Source: an uncultured Chloroflexota bacterium (lineage in GTDB: Bacteria; Chloroflexota; Anaerolineae; Aggregatilineales; Phototrophicaceae). From it: 5,934 nt of DNA. The translations under genes and the position numbers were made by a program. A model generated the notes under the pieces. The model searched no databases and was not told the DNA's origin. It saw only the letters and a program-made list of their open reading frames with translations. Positions 1 through 5,782 of this stretch are shown one piece after another. The stretch lies in NCBI GenBank assembly GCA_937864975.1, contig CALMDI010000541.1, positions 1-5,934 of the forward strand, written 5' to 3'. How positions within the stretch are numbered: the first letter of the stretch is position 1; each line of letters begins with the position of its first letter.

Positions 1-81
1 CCTTTGTTTTTCACCGTAAACTGGCATCGAGCGCTGTCATCGTCTACAGTCAATTGACCCGGATATCATCAGAGTTTCCTC
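1..81 (+). promoter_or_regulatory. Leader region with a weak candidate promoter
   Basis: This stretch is less GC-rich than the genes after it and has no convincing reading frame of its own. The best -10-like hexamer is TATCAT at 64-69 (five of six matches to TATAAT), but no good -35 lies at the right distance. If it is real, transcription would start about five bases before the ATG at 82, giving a nearly leaderless mRNA. That fits the lack of a Shine-Dalgarno sequence before that ATG. A second weak pair is CTGGCA (21-26) and TACAGT (45-50), spaced by 18 bases. Neither is strong. A promoter is expected here mainly because a gene pair begins at 82. Confidence 0.2.
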
Positions 82-471
82 ATGAGCGAGCTTCTCGGCT
101 ACCTTCAACGCTTAAACGTGCGCCCCGATCCCGACGACCTGACGCCCTCGGACTGGACGCACCTTCAAGCCCATTTTCAGCCGGGCGCGGCTGAAGTGGT
201 CGTCAACGGCGAGCCGGTAATCTGGACGCATATCAATGAAATCGAAGTCGTCAAAGCCGCCCGCGAGCGCGGTCCGGCGGGCTGGCTCGTGCGGCAGATG
301 CTCGGCGAGGATCGCTATCACGTCGGCATCTATTTCGGACATTACGAAGTTGTGCTGCCGAACGTCTCGCTCAAAAGCGCGGAATATGTCGTGCGAAGTA
401 TCGCCTTTTACGCGCCGCAGCAGGTGCGGTATAAGGGCGTCCCCGGACTCTCACCAATCGCCAATGAGTGA
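82..471 (+). CDS. Small soluble conserved hypothetical protein (129 aa)
   Basis: No named family is recognised. The protein has no signal peptide, membrane segment or cysteine, so it is probably cytoplasmic. Residues 1-35 look helical and Asp/Pro-rich. Residues 36-115 alternate short beta strands and helices: VVVNGEPVIW at 39-48, the strands HVGIYF and YEVVLP near 80-93, then a helix covering 'SAEYVVRSIAFYAP' (about 99-112). The tail 'VRYKGVPGLSP' ends the domain. The compact alpha/beta pattern could be a small binding or PH-like fold, but this is only a guess. No catalytic motif is visible. The ATG at 82 has no clear Shine-Dalgarno sequence. The stop codon lies eight bases inside the following lipoprotein gene, so the two are probably co-transcribed and translationally coupled. 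Steady codon bias and sensible protein composition support a real gene. Confidence 0.75.
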   Translation: MSELLGYLQRLNVRPDPDDLTPSDWTHLQAHFQPGAAEVVVNGEPVIWTHINEIEVVKAARERGPAGWLVRQMLGEDRYHVGIYFGHYEVVLPNVSLKSAEYVVRSIAFYAPQQVRYKGVPGLSPIANE

Positions 472-1615
472 AACGCCCGACCGCCTGTTGTGGCGCTGCC
501 TCTGTCTTGTCAGCCTATGCTTCATTGCGGCTTGCGCCTCGGCTCCCACCGCGACCCCCCCGCCGACCTTCTGGACGATCACGACCCTCGCCCTTGAGCA
601 ACAGATGGATGCGCCCGTGATCTGGCTCGACGCCGCCGAACTCGCGTCGTGGGTCGGCGCGGACGACGCCGGTATCCACCAGGACGCGCGCCGCAGGCGC
701 GATGGACTCTTAAATGCGCCTGTCGTCCTGCCGCTGCCGCCCCGGCACCCCTACAGCCAGCGGAGCGCCGCCGCGGGCGCGGGCAATTTTCACCTGTTCT
801 GGCTGGATGCAGGCGACGATGGCGCGAACGCCCTGTTTTCAGCCGTCCTGACTCCTGACCTTGCGATCCGACGCGGACCGACGCCGATCTCGGATAGGCT
901 GACGCTGCGCTACAGCCTCGCGCCGCTGGACGGCGGGGCGGTTTGGGTGGCGTGGAGCGGCGGAGTGCTGTCGGAACCCGCGATTTTTATGCAATACGTG
1001 GACGAAGACGGTCGCCCGCGCCTTTCGCAGCAAGCCGCGACCAACGCCGATTTTCCCGCGCTGGCACGCCTGAACTCAGGCGGCATTCGCTTATTCTGGC
1101 TCGTCGGCGGCAGCAGGCGGCTTATGCGCGGCGCGTGGTCAGAGAACCGTCTTGAGCAGGTTACCGTCCTTACCGCGGGCGTCGCCTTCGAGCCGGGAGA
1201 CCGCCTTGTCAGCCTGAGCGCGGCGCTTGACAGAATTCAGGGCTACGTTTTCTGGAACCTCACCCGCGCCGATGGTCAGGACGAAACGTGGCTCAGCGCC
1301 GGGGAAATCGACGCCGGGACGTGGTCGCCGCCGCAGCGCCTGAGCGTTCCATCCGAAACCGTCGCGCCGGTGCGGTGGGCAGCGCCGCTGCCGGGTCAGC
1401 ACGACGCCCTGCCCGTCGCGGCACAGGTCGGGAATGAGCTTCGCGTGCTGTGGTTTCAGGGGGGAACGGTGGTTCGCGGCGAGACCGTCGCGCCGCTCGC
1501 GGCGGACTTGCTCGCCCCGCCGGGGATTTACAGCGATGGCGCGCGGCTTGTCGTGGCGTGGTCGGAACCCACCCCACAGGGCGTCGCCGCGCTCAACGTC
1601 GCGGTTCAGCCCTGA
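464..1615 (+). CDS. Lipoprotein with beta-propeller-like repeats (383 aa)
   Basis: This is probably a secreted, lipid-anchored protein. Arg7 and Arg11 precede a hydrophobic stretch (12-23) that ends in the lipobox I-A-A-C, with Cys24 as the expected lipidation site. It is the only cysteine left in the mature chain. A Thr/Pro spacer (about 28-36) follows. The body contains seven strands of the form hydrophobic-hydrophobic-x-Trp, with Trp at residues 54, 113, 164, 212, 264, 330 and 366. Examples are FHLFWLDAG, VWVAWSGG, IRLFWLVGG, YVFWNL and LRVLWFQGG. Spacing is mostly 48-66 residues, as expected for propeller blades, as in BNR/sialidase-like proteins. No Asp-box or catalytic set typical of sialidases is evident, so a binding role is more likely. 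The frame is open upstream to 236, but that part overlaps the preceding gene and lacks a signal peptide. The ATG at 464 puts the signal at the N-terminus and overlaps the previous stop by eight bases. No Shine-Dalgarno sequence is seen, consistent with coupling. Confidence 0.85.
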   Translation: MSETPDRLLWRCLCLVSLCFIAACASAPTATPPPTFWTITTLALEQQMDAPVIWLDAAELASWVGADDAGIHQDARRRRDGLLNAPVVLPLPPRHPYSQRSAAAGAGNFHLFWLDAGDDGANALFSAVLTPDLAIRRGPTPISDRLTLRYSLAPLDGGAVWVAWSGGVLSEPAIFMQYVDEDGRPRLSQQAATNADFPALARLNSGGIRLFWLVGGSRRLMRGAWSENRLEQVTVLTAGVAFEPGDRLVSLSAALDRIQGYVFWNLTRADGQDETWLSAGEIDAGTWSPPQRLSVPSETVAPVRWAAPLPGQHDALPVAAQVGNELRVLWFQGGTVVRGETVAPLAADLLAPPGIYSDGARLVVAWSEPTPQGVAALNVAVQP

Positions 1616-1669
1616 GCGGGGATGTTTGTTTCGACTCAAAACGCACAGAGAGTGTCTCCGCGCATTGGC

Positions 1670-2020
1670 TTAACAGGCGCTGATGCGGTCGAAAAAGAAG
1701 ATCAGCTCGTTCGCCGCTTCTTCGACGTCCTCGTAGCCGTGTTTCGCGGCATCCTGCTGTGCCGCGATCAAGCCGCTCCGGTGAACGCTCCTGAAGTCGC
1801 CAATCGGGAACGTGTAATGCGCGGGGCTGGTGCGCGGCTCGTCCGTCTCGACGGCGAGATGCCAGCGCGCGTACTCGTCGATGCCGTTTTCGTCCAGAAA
1901 GCGCGCGGCGGCAGTGGGCGACGGCTGCGCCTGACGCCAGACCGTGCTAATGCGGTAGTCGCCCTCGCCGATCCTCTGCTCGGCAAATTCGACGCCCGCG
2001 GGATTGACCTTGATCGCCAT
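1670..2020 (-). CDS. Conserved small soluble protein of unknown function (116 aa)
   Basis: This looks like a member of a small hypothetical family, seen from memory in several bacterial groups, with the core pattern FLDENGxDEYxxWHL - YxFPxGDF - VHRxGLIAA - AA. Here the parts are 'FLDENGIDEYARWHL' (41-55), 'HYTFPIGDFRSVHR' (68-81), 'SGLIAAQQDAAKHGYEDV' (82-99) and a C-terminal helix (100-112). It has no signal peptide or membrane span, so it should be cytoplasmic. His54, His80 and Arg81 are polar residues in the core blocks, but no known catalytic arrangement can be assigned. The ATG at 2020 is well supported by an AGGAGG seven bases upstream, the best ribosome site in the window. It lies 61 bases after the 304-aa membrane protein on the same strand and may be read from the same message or independently. 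Its soluble nature and strong ribosome site set it apart from the membrane genes before it. Confidence 0.8.
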   Translation of the reverse strand: MAIKVNPAGVEFAEQRIGEGDYRISTVWRQAQPSPTAAARFLDENGIDEYARWHLAVETDEPRTSPAHYTFPIGDFRSVHRSGLIAAQQDAAKHGYEDVEEAANELIFFFDRISAC

Positions 2021-2027
2021 GTCCGAA

Positions 2028-2033
2028 CCTCCT
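2028..2033 (-). promoter_or_regulatory. Strong Shine-Dalgarno site for the 116-aa gene
   Basis: Read on the minus strand the site is AGGAGG, a full match to the 16S rRNA tail, followed by seven bases and then ATG at 2020. It fixes the start codon of the 116-aa gene. None of the other genes in the window has a site this good. Confidence 0.8.
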
Positions 2034-2081
2034 CGTCGACCTGAAGAGAGGACGCTGTGAGACGCGACAGGCTTACGTGAC

Positions 2082-2996
2082 TCATCCCGGTCGGAAGACG
2101 ACTCGATAGCTGGTCACGACGCGCTCGCCGTCGTCGGTCGTGCAGGGGGTTGCCGCCAGCGGCTCAGTCGTCGGGTCGGACTGTCCCGGCAGATCGACCG
2201 TATAGCCCACGCCGGGCTGCATCGTAAAGTCGGCATAGCCCGCACCACGCTCCGGTTTCAACCCGGTATAGAACGTGTCGCTGCCCGCTTCCCAGCGCAC
2301 GCGCACCGCCTGCCCCGGCAGCCCTTCGCCTTCGTCATCCTGCGCGAAGACTTCGATCACGCCCGAAAGTTCGGCGTCGCAGAATGTCGAGACGCTGATC
2401 AGCACAAAATCCTGGCTTGGAGCGCTGGTCGGCACAATGACGCGGAACGGCGTCGCCGTGGGACCGGCGGGCGGCGCCGGCGTTGGCGTCTTGGTCGCCG
2501 GTGGGATGAGCGTCGGCGTCGGCACAACCACGTCGATCACCGCCGTCGCTTCGGGATCCTGCATCAGGATCAGCGTATCCGCGCAGCCGCTCTTGCCCTG
2601 AAGCTGGTAGAAGGTCATCAGGCTGCGAATGGCGCGCAAGCCGCTGTTGCTCTCGACGTAGCCCGTTCGCGCGAGGTCGCACGCGATTTCCGCCGCTTCC
2701 TGAATCGGGTCGCCGGGCAAACGCAGGTCAAGCAGCCGACCGACGGCACGGTTCAGGTCGCCGTCATAGGTGTAATCGAGCATGATGGCGACGACATAAT
2801 GCGCCTTGTCGGCGTCGCGAAGCTGCCACGGCTCGGTATCGAACTCGACAACTGGGTTCACACCCCAGGCATAGCCCAATCCCAGCGCAACCCCCACCGC
2901 CAAACCGAAGAAAACACCGACCCAGTTCAAATAGAAGCGCGGGCGCAGATACTTCCGCGCCGGTTCCTGCTGCGGAACCGAGGCGTACCCGCTCAT
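2082..2996 (-). CDS. One-pass membrane protein with Pro/Thr linker and extracytoplasmic beta domain (304 aa)
   Basis: Residues 11-20 are rich in Arg and Lys and precede a membrane span at about 23-45 that contains small-residue repeats (GLAVGVALGLG). By the positive-inside rule the N-terminus is cytoplasmic and the rest lies outside. Residues 48-145 form a mainly helical module that is clearly related to the 127-aa protein encoded just upstream. A Pro/Thr linker covers about 159-191. Residues 197-303 look like a beta-sandwich, with 'LPGQAVRVRW', 'TGLKPERGAGYADF' (244-257) and 'PGVGYTVDLPG'. This style recurs in Chloroflexota extracellular proteins and suggests an Ig-like or carboxypeptidase-regulatory-like fold. 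Four cysteines (106, 138, 206, 285) all lie on the outer side, two per domain, so disulfides are plausible. No enzyme motif is visible. The ATG overlaps the stop of the upstream gene as ATGA, indicating coupled translation. The function is unknown; ligand binding or envelope scaffolding is an inference. Confidence 0.85.
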   Translation of the reverse strand: MSGYASVPQQEPARKYLRPRFYLNWVGVFFGLAVGVALGLGYAWGVNPVVEFDTEPWQLRDADKAHYVVAIMLDYTYDGDLNRAVGRLLDLRLPGDPIQEAAEIACDLARTGYVESNSGLRAIRSLMTFYQLQGKSGCADTLILMQDPEATAVIDVVVPTPTLIPPATKTPTPAPPAGPTATPFRVIVPTSAPSQDFVLISVSTFCDAELSGVIEVFAQDDEGEGLPGQAVRVRWEAGSDTFYTGLKPERGAGYADFTMQPGVGYTVDLPGQSDPTTEPLAATPCTTDDGERVVTSYRVVFRPG

Positions 2997-3376
2997 GACG
3001 ACTGCCCCGGCACGCTCACCTGACGATAGGGTTCCATGATGGGCGTCAGCCGTCCAAGCCCCTCGGCAAGCACCACCAGCGGGCGAATGTCGTCCACGTC
3101 GCGCGAGTTGGTGATAAATCGCTCGGTCACGTCCTGCACATGCTGCGGCGCGTTATCCACGCCCAGAATACGCAGGCGGTCAATCGCGCCGGACAGGTCG
3201 CGGTCGACCACGTAGCCCCCGGCGATCATGACCGTATAGTCGTCTTTGTAGCGCTGGCTTAAGCCGCTGGCGGGGCTGTCGACGTATTCGACCGGGAACT
3301 GCACCCAGCCCAGGAACAGCCCCAAGCCGATGCCGACGATCAACCCGGCGACGAGCGAAATCAAAAATCGAGACAT
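2993..3376 (-). CDS. Small one-pass membrane protein, paralog of the 304-aa protein (127 aa)
   Basis: Residues 4-26 form a glycine-rich hydrophobic segment (LIVGIGLGLFLGW) that acts as a membrane anchor or uncleaved signal. No clear signal peptidase site follows. Residues 28-108 form a helical extracytoplasmic module. Its region 44-68 (KDDYTVMIAGGYVV... to ...DRL) aligns without gaps to residues 64-88 of the downstream 304-aa protein, with 11 of 25 residues identical, and both proteins carry a V-E-(F/Y) motif just after the membrane span. It lacks the Pro/Thr linker and beta domain of its paralog and has no cysteine. A partial ribosome site, GAAGGG (3382-3387 on the opposite strand), lies five bases before the ATG. 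The gene starts 81 bases after the large TPR gene and overlaps the next gene by four bases. No known family is recognised. Pairing with its paralog in the membrane is an inference. Confidence 0.82.
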   Translation of the reverse strand: MSRFLISLVAGLIVGIGLGLFLGWVQFPVEYVDSPASGLSQRYKDDYTVMIAGGYVVDRDLSGAIDRLRILGVDNAPQHVQDVTERFITNSRDVDDIRPLVVLAEGLGRLTPIMEPYRQVSVPGQSS

Positions 3377-3411
3377 CTCGACCCTTCGGCAGAACCCTGT
3401 TGCAAAGGTTT

Positions 3412-3440
3412 ATCTTACGTGTGATATAGGGTTTACGCAA
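3412..3440 (-). promoter_or_regulatory. Weak candidate promoter for the 127-aa/304-aa gene pair
   Basis: On the minus strand, TTGCGT (3440-3435) and TAAGAT (3417-3412) are separated by exactly 17 bases. They match three and four positions of the sigma-70 consensus. The predicted start near 3405 would leave a leader of about 30 bases carrying the GAAGGG ribosome site. The gap is less GC-rich than the coding DNA, which favours a regulatory role, but the match is weak and read-through from the TPR gene remains possible. Confidence 0.3.
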
Positions 3441-3457
3441 AGGCGGTGAGGGGCATC

Positions 3458-5650
3458 TCAGGACGCGCGAATCGACTCCAATCGCGCCAGCACGTCGTCA
3501 CGCTGCGCGAAGGGATAAACCTCCGTCCATGCCAGCACCCATTCGTAATCGCGCGCCGCGGCGTCGGCTTCGTCGCGCGCCTCGTGAAGCAAGCCGCGCA
3601 GGTAATGGCGCGTCGCCGTATCGCCGTCCGCCAGCGCAGCGTTGATCGCATTCAGCCCCGCGAGGGTATTGCCCAGGCGGTAATGAATCTGGGCGGCGTA
3701 CTCCTGAGCCGTTGCCGCGTCACCCGGGGAAAGCTCTTGCAGATCGAGCAGCAGCGCCAGCGCCGTATGCAGCGATTGCTCGTCCTCCGGCGCCGCTTCG
3801 TCGATCAGGAGTCGCGCGCGCAGCAGATTAATCTCGGCGTCCGGCACGACTCCCTGCCCCAACAGCGCATCCGCGGCGCGCAGCGCCAGCGCCGTCTCGC
3901 CCGCGTCGTACGCCACGTTCATTTGCATCGCCCGGATCGCAGGATCATCCGTTCGTTCCAGCGCGCGGTTCAGATCGCTCAACGCGAGGCTGTACTGCCC
4001 CTGCCGGCGGTAAACGTCGGCGCGCGCCGTGAGCGCGGCAACCGTCCTCTCCGAATCGTCGTCGGTCGTCAGCGCGCGCGAATAGGCTTCGAGCGCCAGG
4101 TCGAGCTTGCCTTCCATCGCCCGCGCGTCGCCCAGCAGCTTATATGCCAGCGGCGTGCCGGGGAAGTAATAGACGTATGCTTCGGCATAGGCGACCGCTA
4201 GTCCTGGCTCCTGCTGCGATAGGGCAACATTCGTCCGCAGTTGGTGCGCGGCTTCAATTTCCGGGTTCATATACAGCGCCAGAAATGCCTGATACATTGC
4301 CCGTTCCTGGTCGCCCTGCGCCGAGTAAAGCCTGCCGCTCTCCAGAATCAGCGGAATATTGTACGCAAGCTCCGGCACCGCCAGCGCGCTGTCGATGACC
4401 TGCCGCGCCCGCGCGTAATCGCCGCTCAGCCGGTAATGTCGCGCCAGCGCCAGGTGAACGTGCGCGTCGCGCCGGTCCTTCTGAAGCGCCGCGTTCGCGT
4501 AATTCACAAGCTGTTCTTCGTAAGCGTCCGCGCTCGCCTCGTCCCCCACCGCCGCCGACTGATCGGCAAGATAGCTGTAGACAATCGCGTAAGCCGCGTC
4601 GATGATCGGCTTGTATTCGGCGGTGTTGCTGGCGGTTAATCGCGCTTCGGCGTTCGCCAGCGTTCGCAGCGCGCCCTCCCCATCGCCCGACGCGGCAAGC
4701 GCCAGCGCTTCGTAGTAATACGGCACCGGGTCGAACAGATCCTGCACCGCCGCGCGCTCGGCGGCAAGAGTCGGCAGCGCCCGCGCGATTTGTCCGTTAT
4801 CAACCATCACCACCGCGTTTCGCAGCGGCTGACTCTGAATGCGGGGATACGTGTCGGTCGGGCGCGGCGGCGCGAGCGGGTCATAAGCGGGCACGTTCGG
4901 CGGCACCGTCGGGCTTGGGGTCAGGGTCTGCGCCGGAGTCGGGGACGGGGTCGGCGTCATGCCGGGGGTTGGGGTCGCGGTCAGAGTTGGCGTCGGCGTG
5001 TGCGTGGGAGTCGGCGCGAACAGGACGGCGCGCGTGGCGCGATTGTTCAAGACGACCCATCCGATCACACCGCCGACAAGAAGCACCGCGACGACCGCGG
5101 CAGCTACGATCACTGCCCGCCGTGATACGGCGGGATGCTCCCCCGCCCGTCGGCGGGTCTTGCGTATCCACGGAATCGTCTCTTTTGGGCGCAGCGTTTC
5201 GAGATAATCCGCGACAATCCCTTCCACCTGGCGCTGCGCTTCACCGATCTGTTCCACGGACGGCATCGGCACGGTCGCCATCGCGTCCAGTCCGGAGGAC
5301 GCCGGTTCGCTGCCATGCATCAGGTCGTCGAAGGAGCCAAAAAAGGGAGAAATGAAATCGGCTGAGGTCGAATGAGCATCCTCGGCGCCCTGAAGCGCCG
5401 TGAGCGCCTTGCGCGCGGTCGTGTTGTCGGGGTTAATCTGAAGTGTTTTTTGCAGGCAGAACAGGCGCTCGCGTGGATTCACGGCAACGCTTGCCATCCA
5501 CAGCCACGCCGCTTCGCTGCCCGGCTCCAGTCGAATCGCCTGCTGAAGCAACCGGCGCGCTTCGCCCGTGTCACCTGCTTTGGCGGCGGCAATCCCTTCG
5601 ACGCGAAGCGCTTTCGCGCGGTCGACCGTCACACCCTCGCTCCCATCCAC
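3458..5650 (-). CDS. Membrane-anchored TPR protein with cytoplasmic and extracytoplasmic repeat domains (730 aa)
   Basis: Residues 11-77 form two TPR-like helix pairs including 'AWLWMASVAVNPRERLFCL', a signature common in Chloroflexota TPR proteins. Residues 90-160 are less ordered. Basic residues at 162-178 (RKTRRR...SRR) precede a membrane span at about 178-201, so the N-terminal part should be cytoplasmic. A Thr/Pro linker (212-252) leads to a long helical region (about 285-710) with roughly ten TPR or TPR-like units, such as 'AHVHLALARHYRLSGDYARA', 'PLAYKLLGDARAMEGKLDLA' and 'TARADVYRRQGQYSLALSDL'. TPR arrays bind proteins, so the likely role is a scaffold linking the cytoplasm to the envelope. 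No catalytic domain is seen. The only cysteine, residue 65, is on the cytoplasmic side. The longest frame begins with GTG at 5650, which lacks a ribosome site. An in-frame GTG at 5632 has GGGAG seven bases upstream and may be the true start (724 aa). It is probably the first gene of a membrane gene group. No convincing promoter was found in 5651-5706. Confidence 0.9.
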   Translation of the reverse strand: MDGSEGVTVDRAKALRVEGIAAAKAGDTGEARRLLQQAIRLEPGSEAAWLWMASVAVNPRERLFCLQKTLQINPDNTTARKALTALQGAEDAHSTSADFISPFFGSFDDLMHGSEPASSGLDAMATVPMPSVEQIGEAQRQVEGIVADYLETLRPKETIPWIRKTRRRAGEHPAVSRRAVIVAAAVVAVLLVGGVIGWVVLNNRATRAVLFAPTPTHTPTPTLTATPTPGMTPTPSPTPAQTLTPSPTVPPNVPAYDPLAPPRPTDTYPRIQSQPLRNAVVMVDNGQIARALPTLAAERAAVQDLFDPVPYYYEALALAASGDGEGALRTLANAEARLTASNTAEYKPIIDAAYAIVYSYLADQSAAVGDEASADAYEEQLVNYANAALQKDRRDAHVHLALARHYRLSGDYARARQVIDSALAVPELAYNIPLILESGRLYSAQGDQERAMYQAFLALYMNPEIEAAHQLRTNVALSQQEPGLAVAYAEAYVYYFPGTPLAYKLLGDARAMEGKLDLALEAYSRALTTDDDSERTVAALTARADVYRRQGQYSLALSDLNRALERTDDPAIRAMQMNVAYDAGETALALRAADALLGQGVVPDAEINLLRARLLIDEAAPEDEQSLHTALALLLDLQELSPGDAATAQEYAAQIHYRLGNTLAGLNAINAALADGDTATRHYLRGLLHEARDEADAAARDYEWVLAWTEVYPFAQRDDVLARLESIRAS
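4895..5017 (-). repeat. Low-complexity Thr/Pro linker coding tract
   Basis: This DNA encodes residues 212-252 of the TPR protein, made mostly of T-P, T-x-T-P and S-P-T-P units. Synonymous codons vary (ACC, ACG, ACT; CCA, CCC, CCG), so the tract is degenerate rather than a perfect repeat and shows no sign of recent slippage. The + strand, which is the template strand for this gene, carries clustered G runs. The encoded segment should be an extended, possibly glycosylated spacer between the membrane and the outer TPR domain. Confidence 0.75.
5640..5644 (-). promoter_or_regulatory. Ribosome site favouring the GTG at 5632
   Basis: The minus strand reads GGGAG here, then seven bases, then GTG at 5632, codon 7 of the longest TPR frame. 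Nothing comparable lies before the GTG at 5650, and an in-frame TAG sits nine bases upstream of that codon. The site lies within the first codons of the long form, so it argues for the shorter protein. Confidence 0.45.
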
Positions 5651-5706
5651 TGATCGCTACTTTTCAGTGTATGAGAGAGCGGACATAACAATCGTAAAGA
5701 CCGCCT

Positions 5707-5739
5707 GAAAGAAAGCTCGCCAACGGGAAAACCCGCTGG
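5707..5739 (-). terminator. Probable intrinsic terminator of the right-edge gene
   Basis: Read on the minus strand, the RNA would form the stem CCAGCGGG / CCCGUUGG (5739-5732 with 5727-5720), eight pairs including one G-U, around a UUUU loop. It is followed by CGAGC and then the U-rich run UUUCUUUC. It lies 43 bases after the stop codon at 5783-5785 and before the TPR gene. On the + strand the same stem has an A-C mismatch and no T tract, so the minus orientation is preferred. The U tract is broken and offset by five bases, which lowers certainty. Confidence 0.5.
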
Positions 5740-5782
5740 TCATCAAGCCTTCCCGGCAATCATGGTTTTGCGTAGCGCGGGT

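Noticed and set aside
236..463. Open extension upstream of the lipoprotein start
   Set aside because: It overlaps the 129-aa gene in another frame, gives an Arg/Ser/Cys-rich peptide with no fold signal, and would bury the lipoprotein signal in the middle of the chain.
1139..1639. 166-aa frame on the minus strand inside the lipoprotein gene
   Set aside because: It has an Arg/Pro-rich composition and lies antisense to a well-supported gene, extending into the convergent gap. No ribosome site or domain was seen.
1609..1658. Possible terminator in the convergent gap
   Set aside because: The only stems are three or four pairs long (for example GAGA-GTG-TCTC at 1648-1658, or CCC/GGG just before TTTGTTT), too short to call a terminator.
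1622..2044. 140-aa frame on the + strand over the 116-aa gene
   Set aside because: The minus-strand frame has conserved-looking blocks and a perfect ribosome site, while the + frame is Arg/Val-rich and lacks both.
2450..2520. GGCGTC-rich repeat-like DNA
   Set aside because: It encodes the Pro/Thr linker of the 304-aa protein in the minus frame and needs no separate explanation.
3446..4201. 251-aa frame on the + strand inside the TPR gene
   Set aside because: It is antisense to well-formed TPR repeats, is overloaded with Arg and Gln, and has no recognisable domain. It is a GC-driven shadow.
4895..5017. Tandem or CRISPR-like repeat
   Set aside because: The periodicity is three to nine bases, imperfect, and explained by Thr/Pro codons. 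There are no spacers or conserved repeat units.
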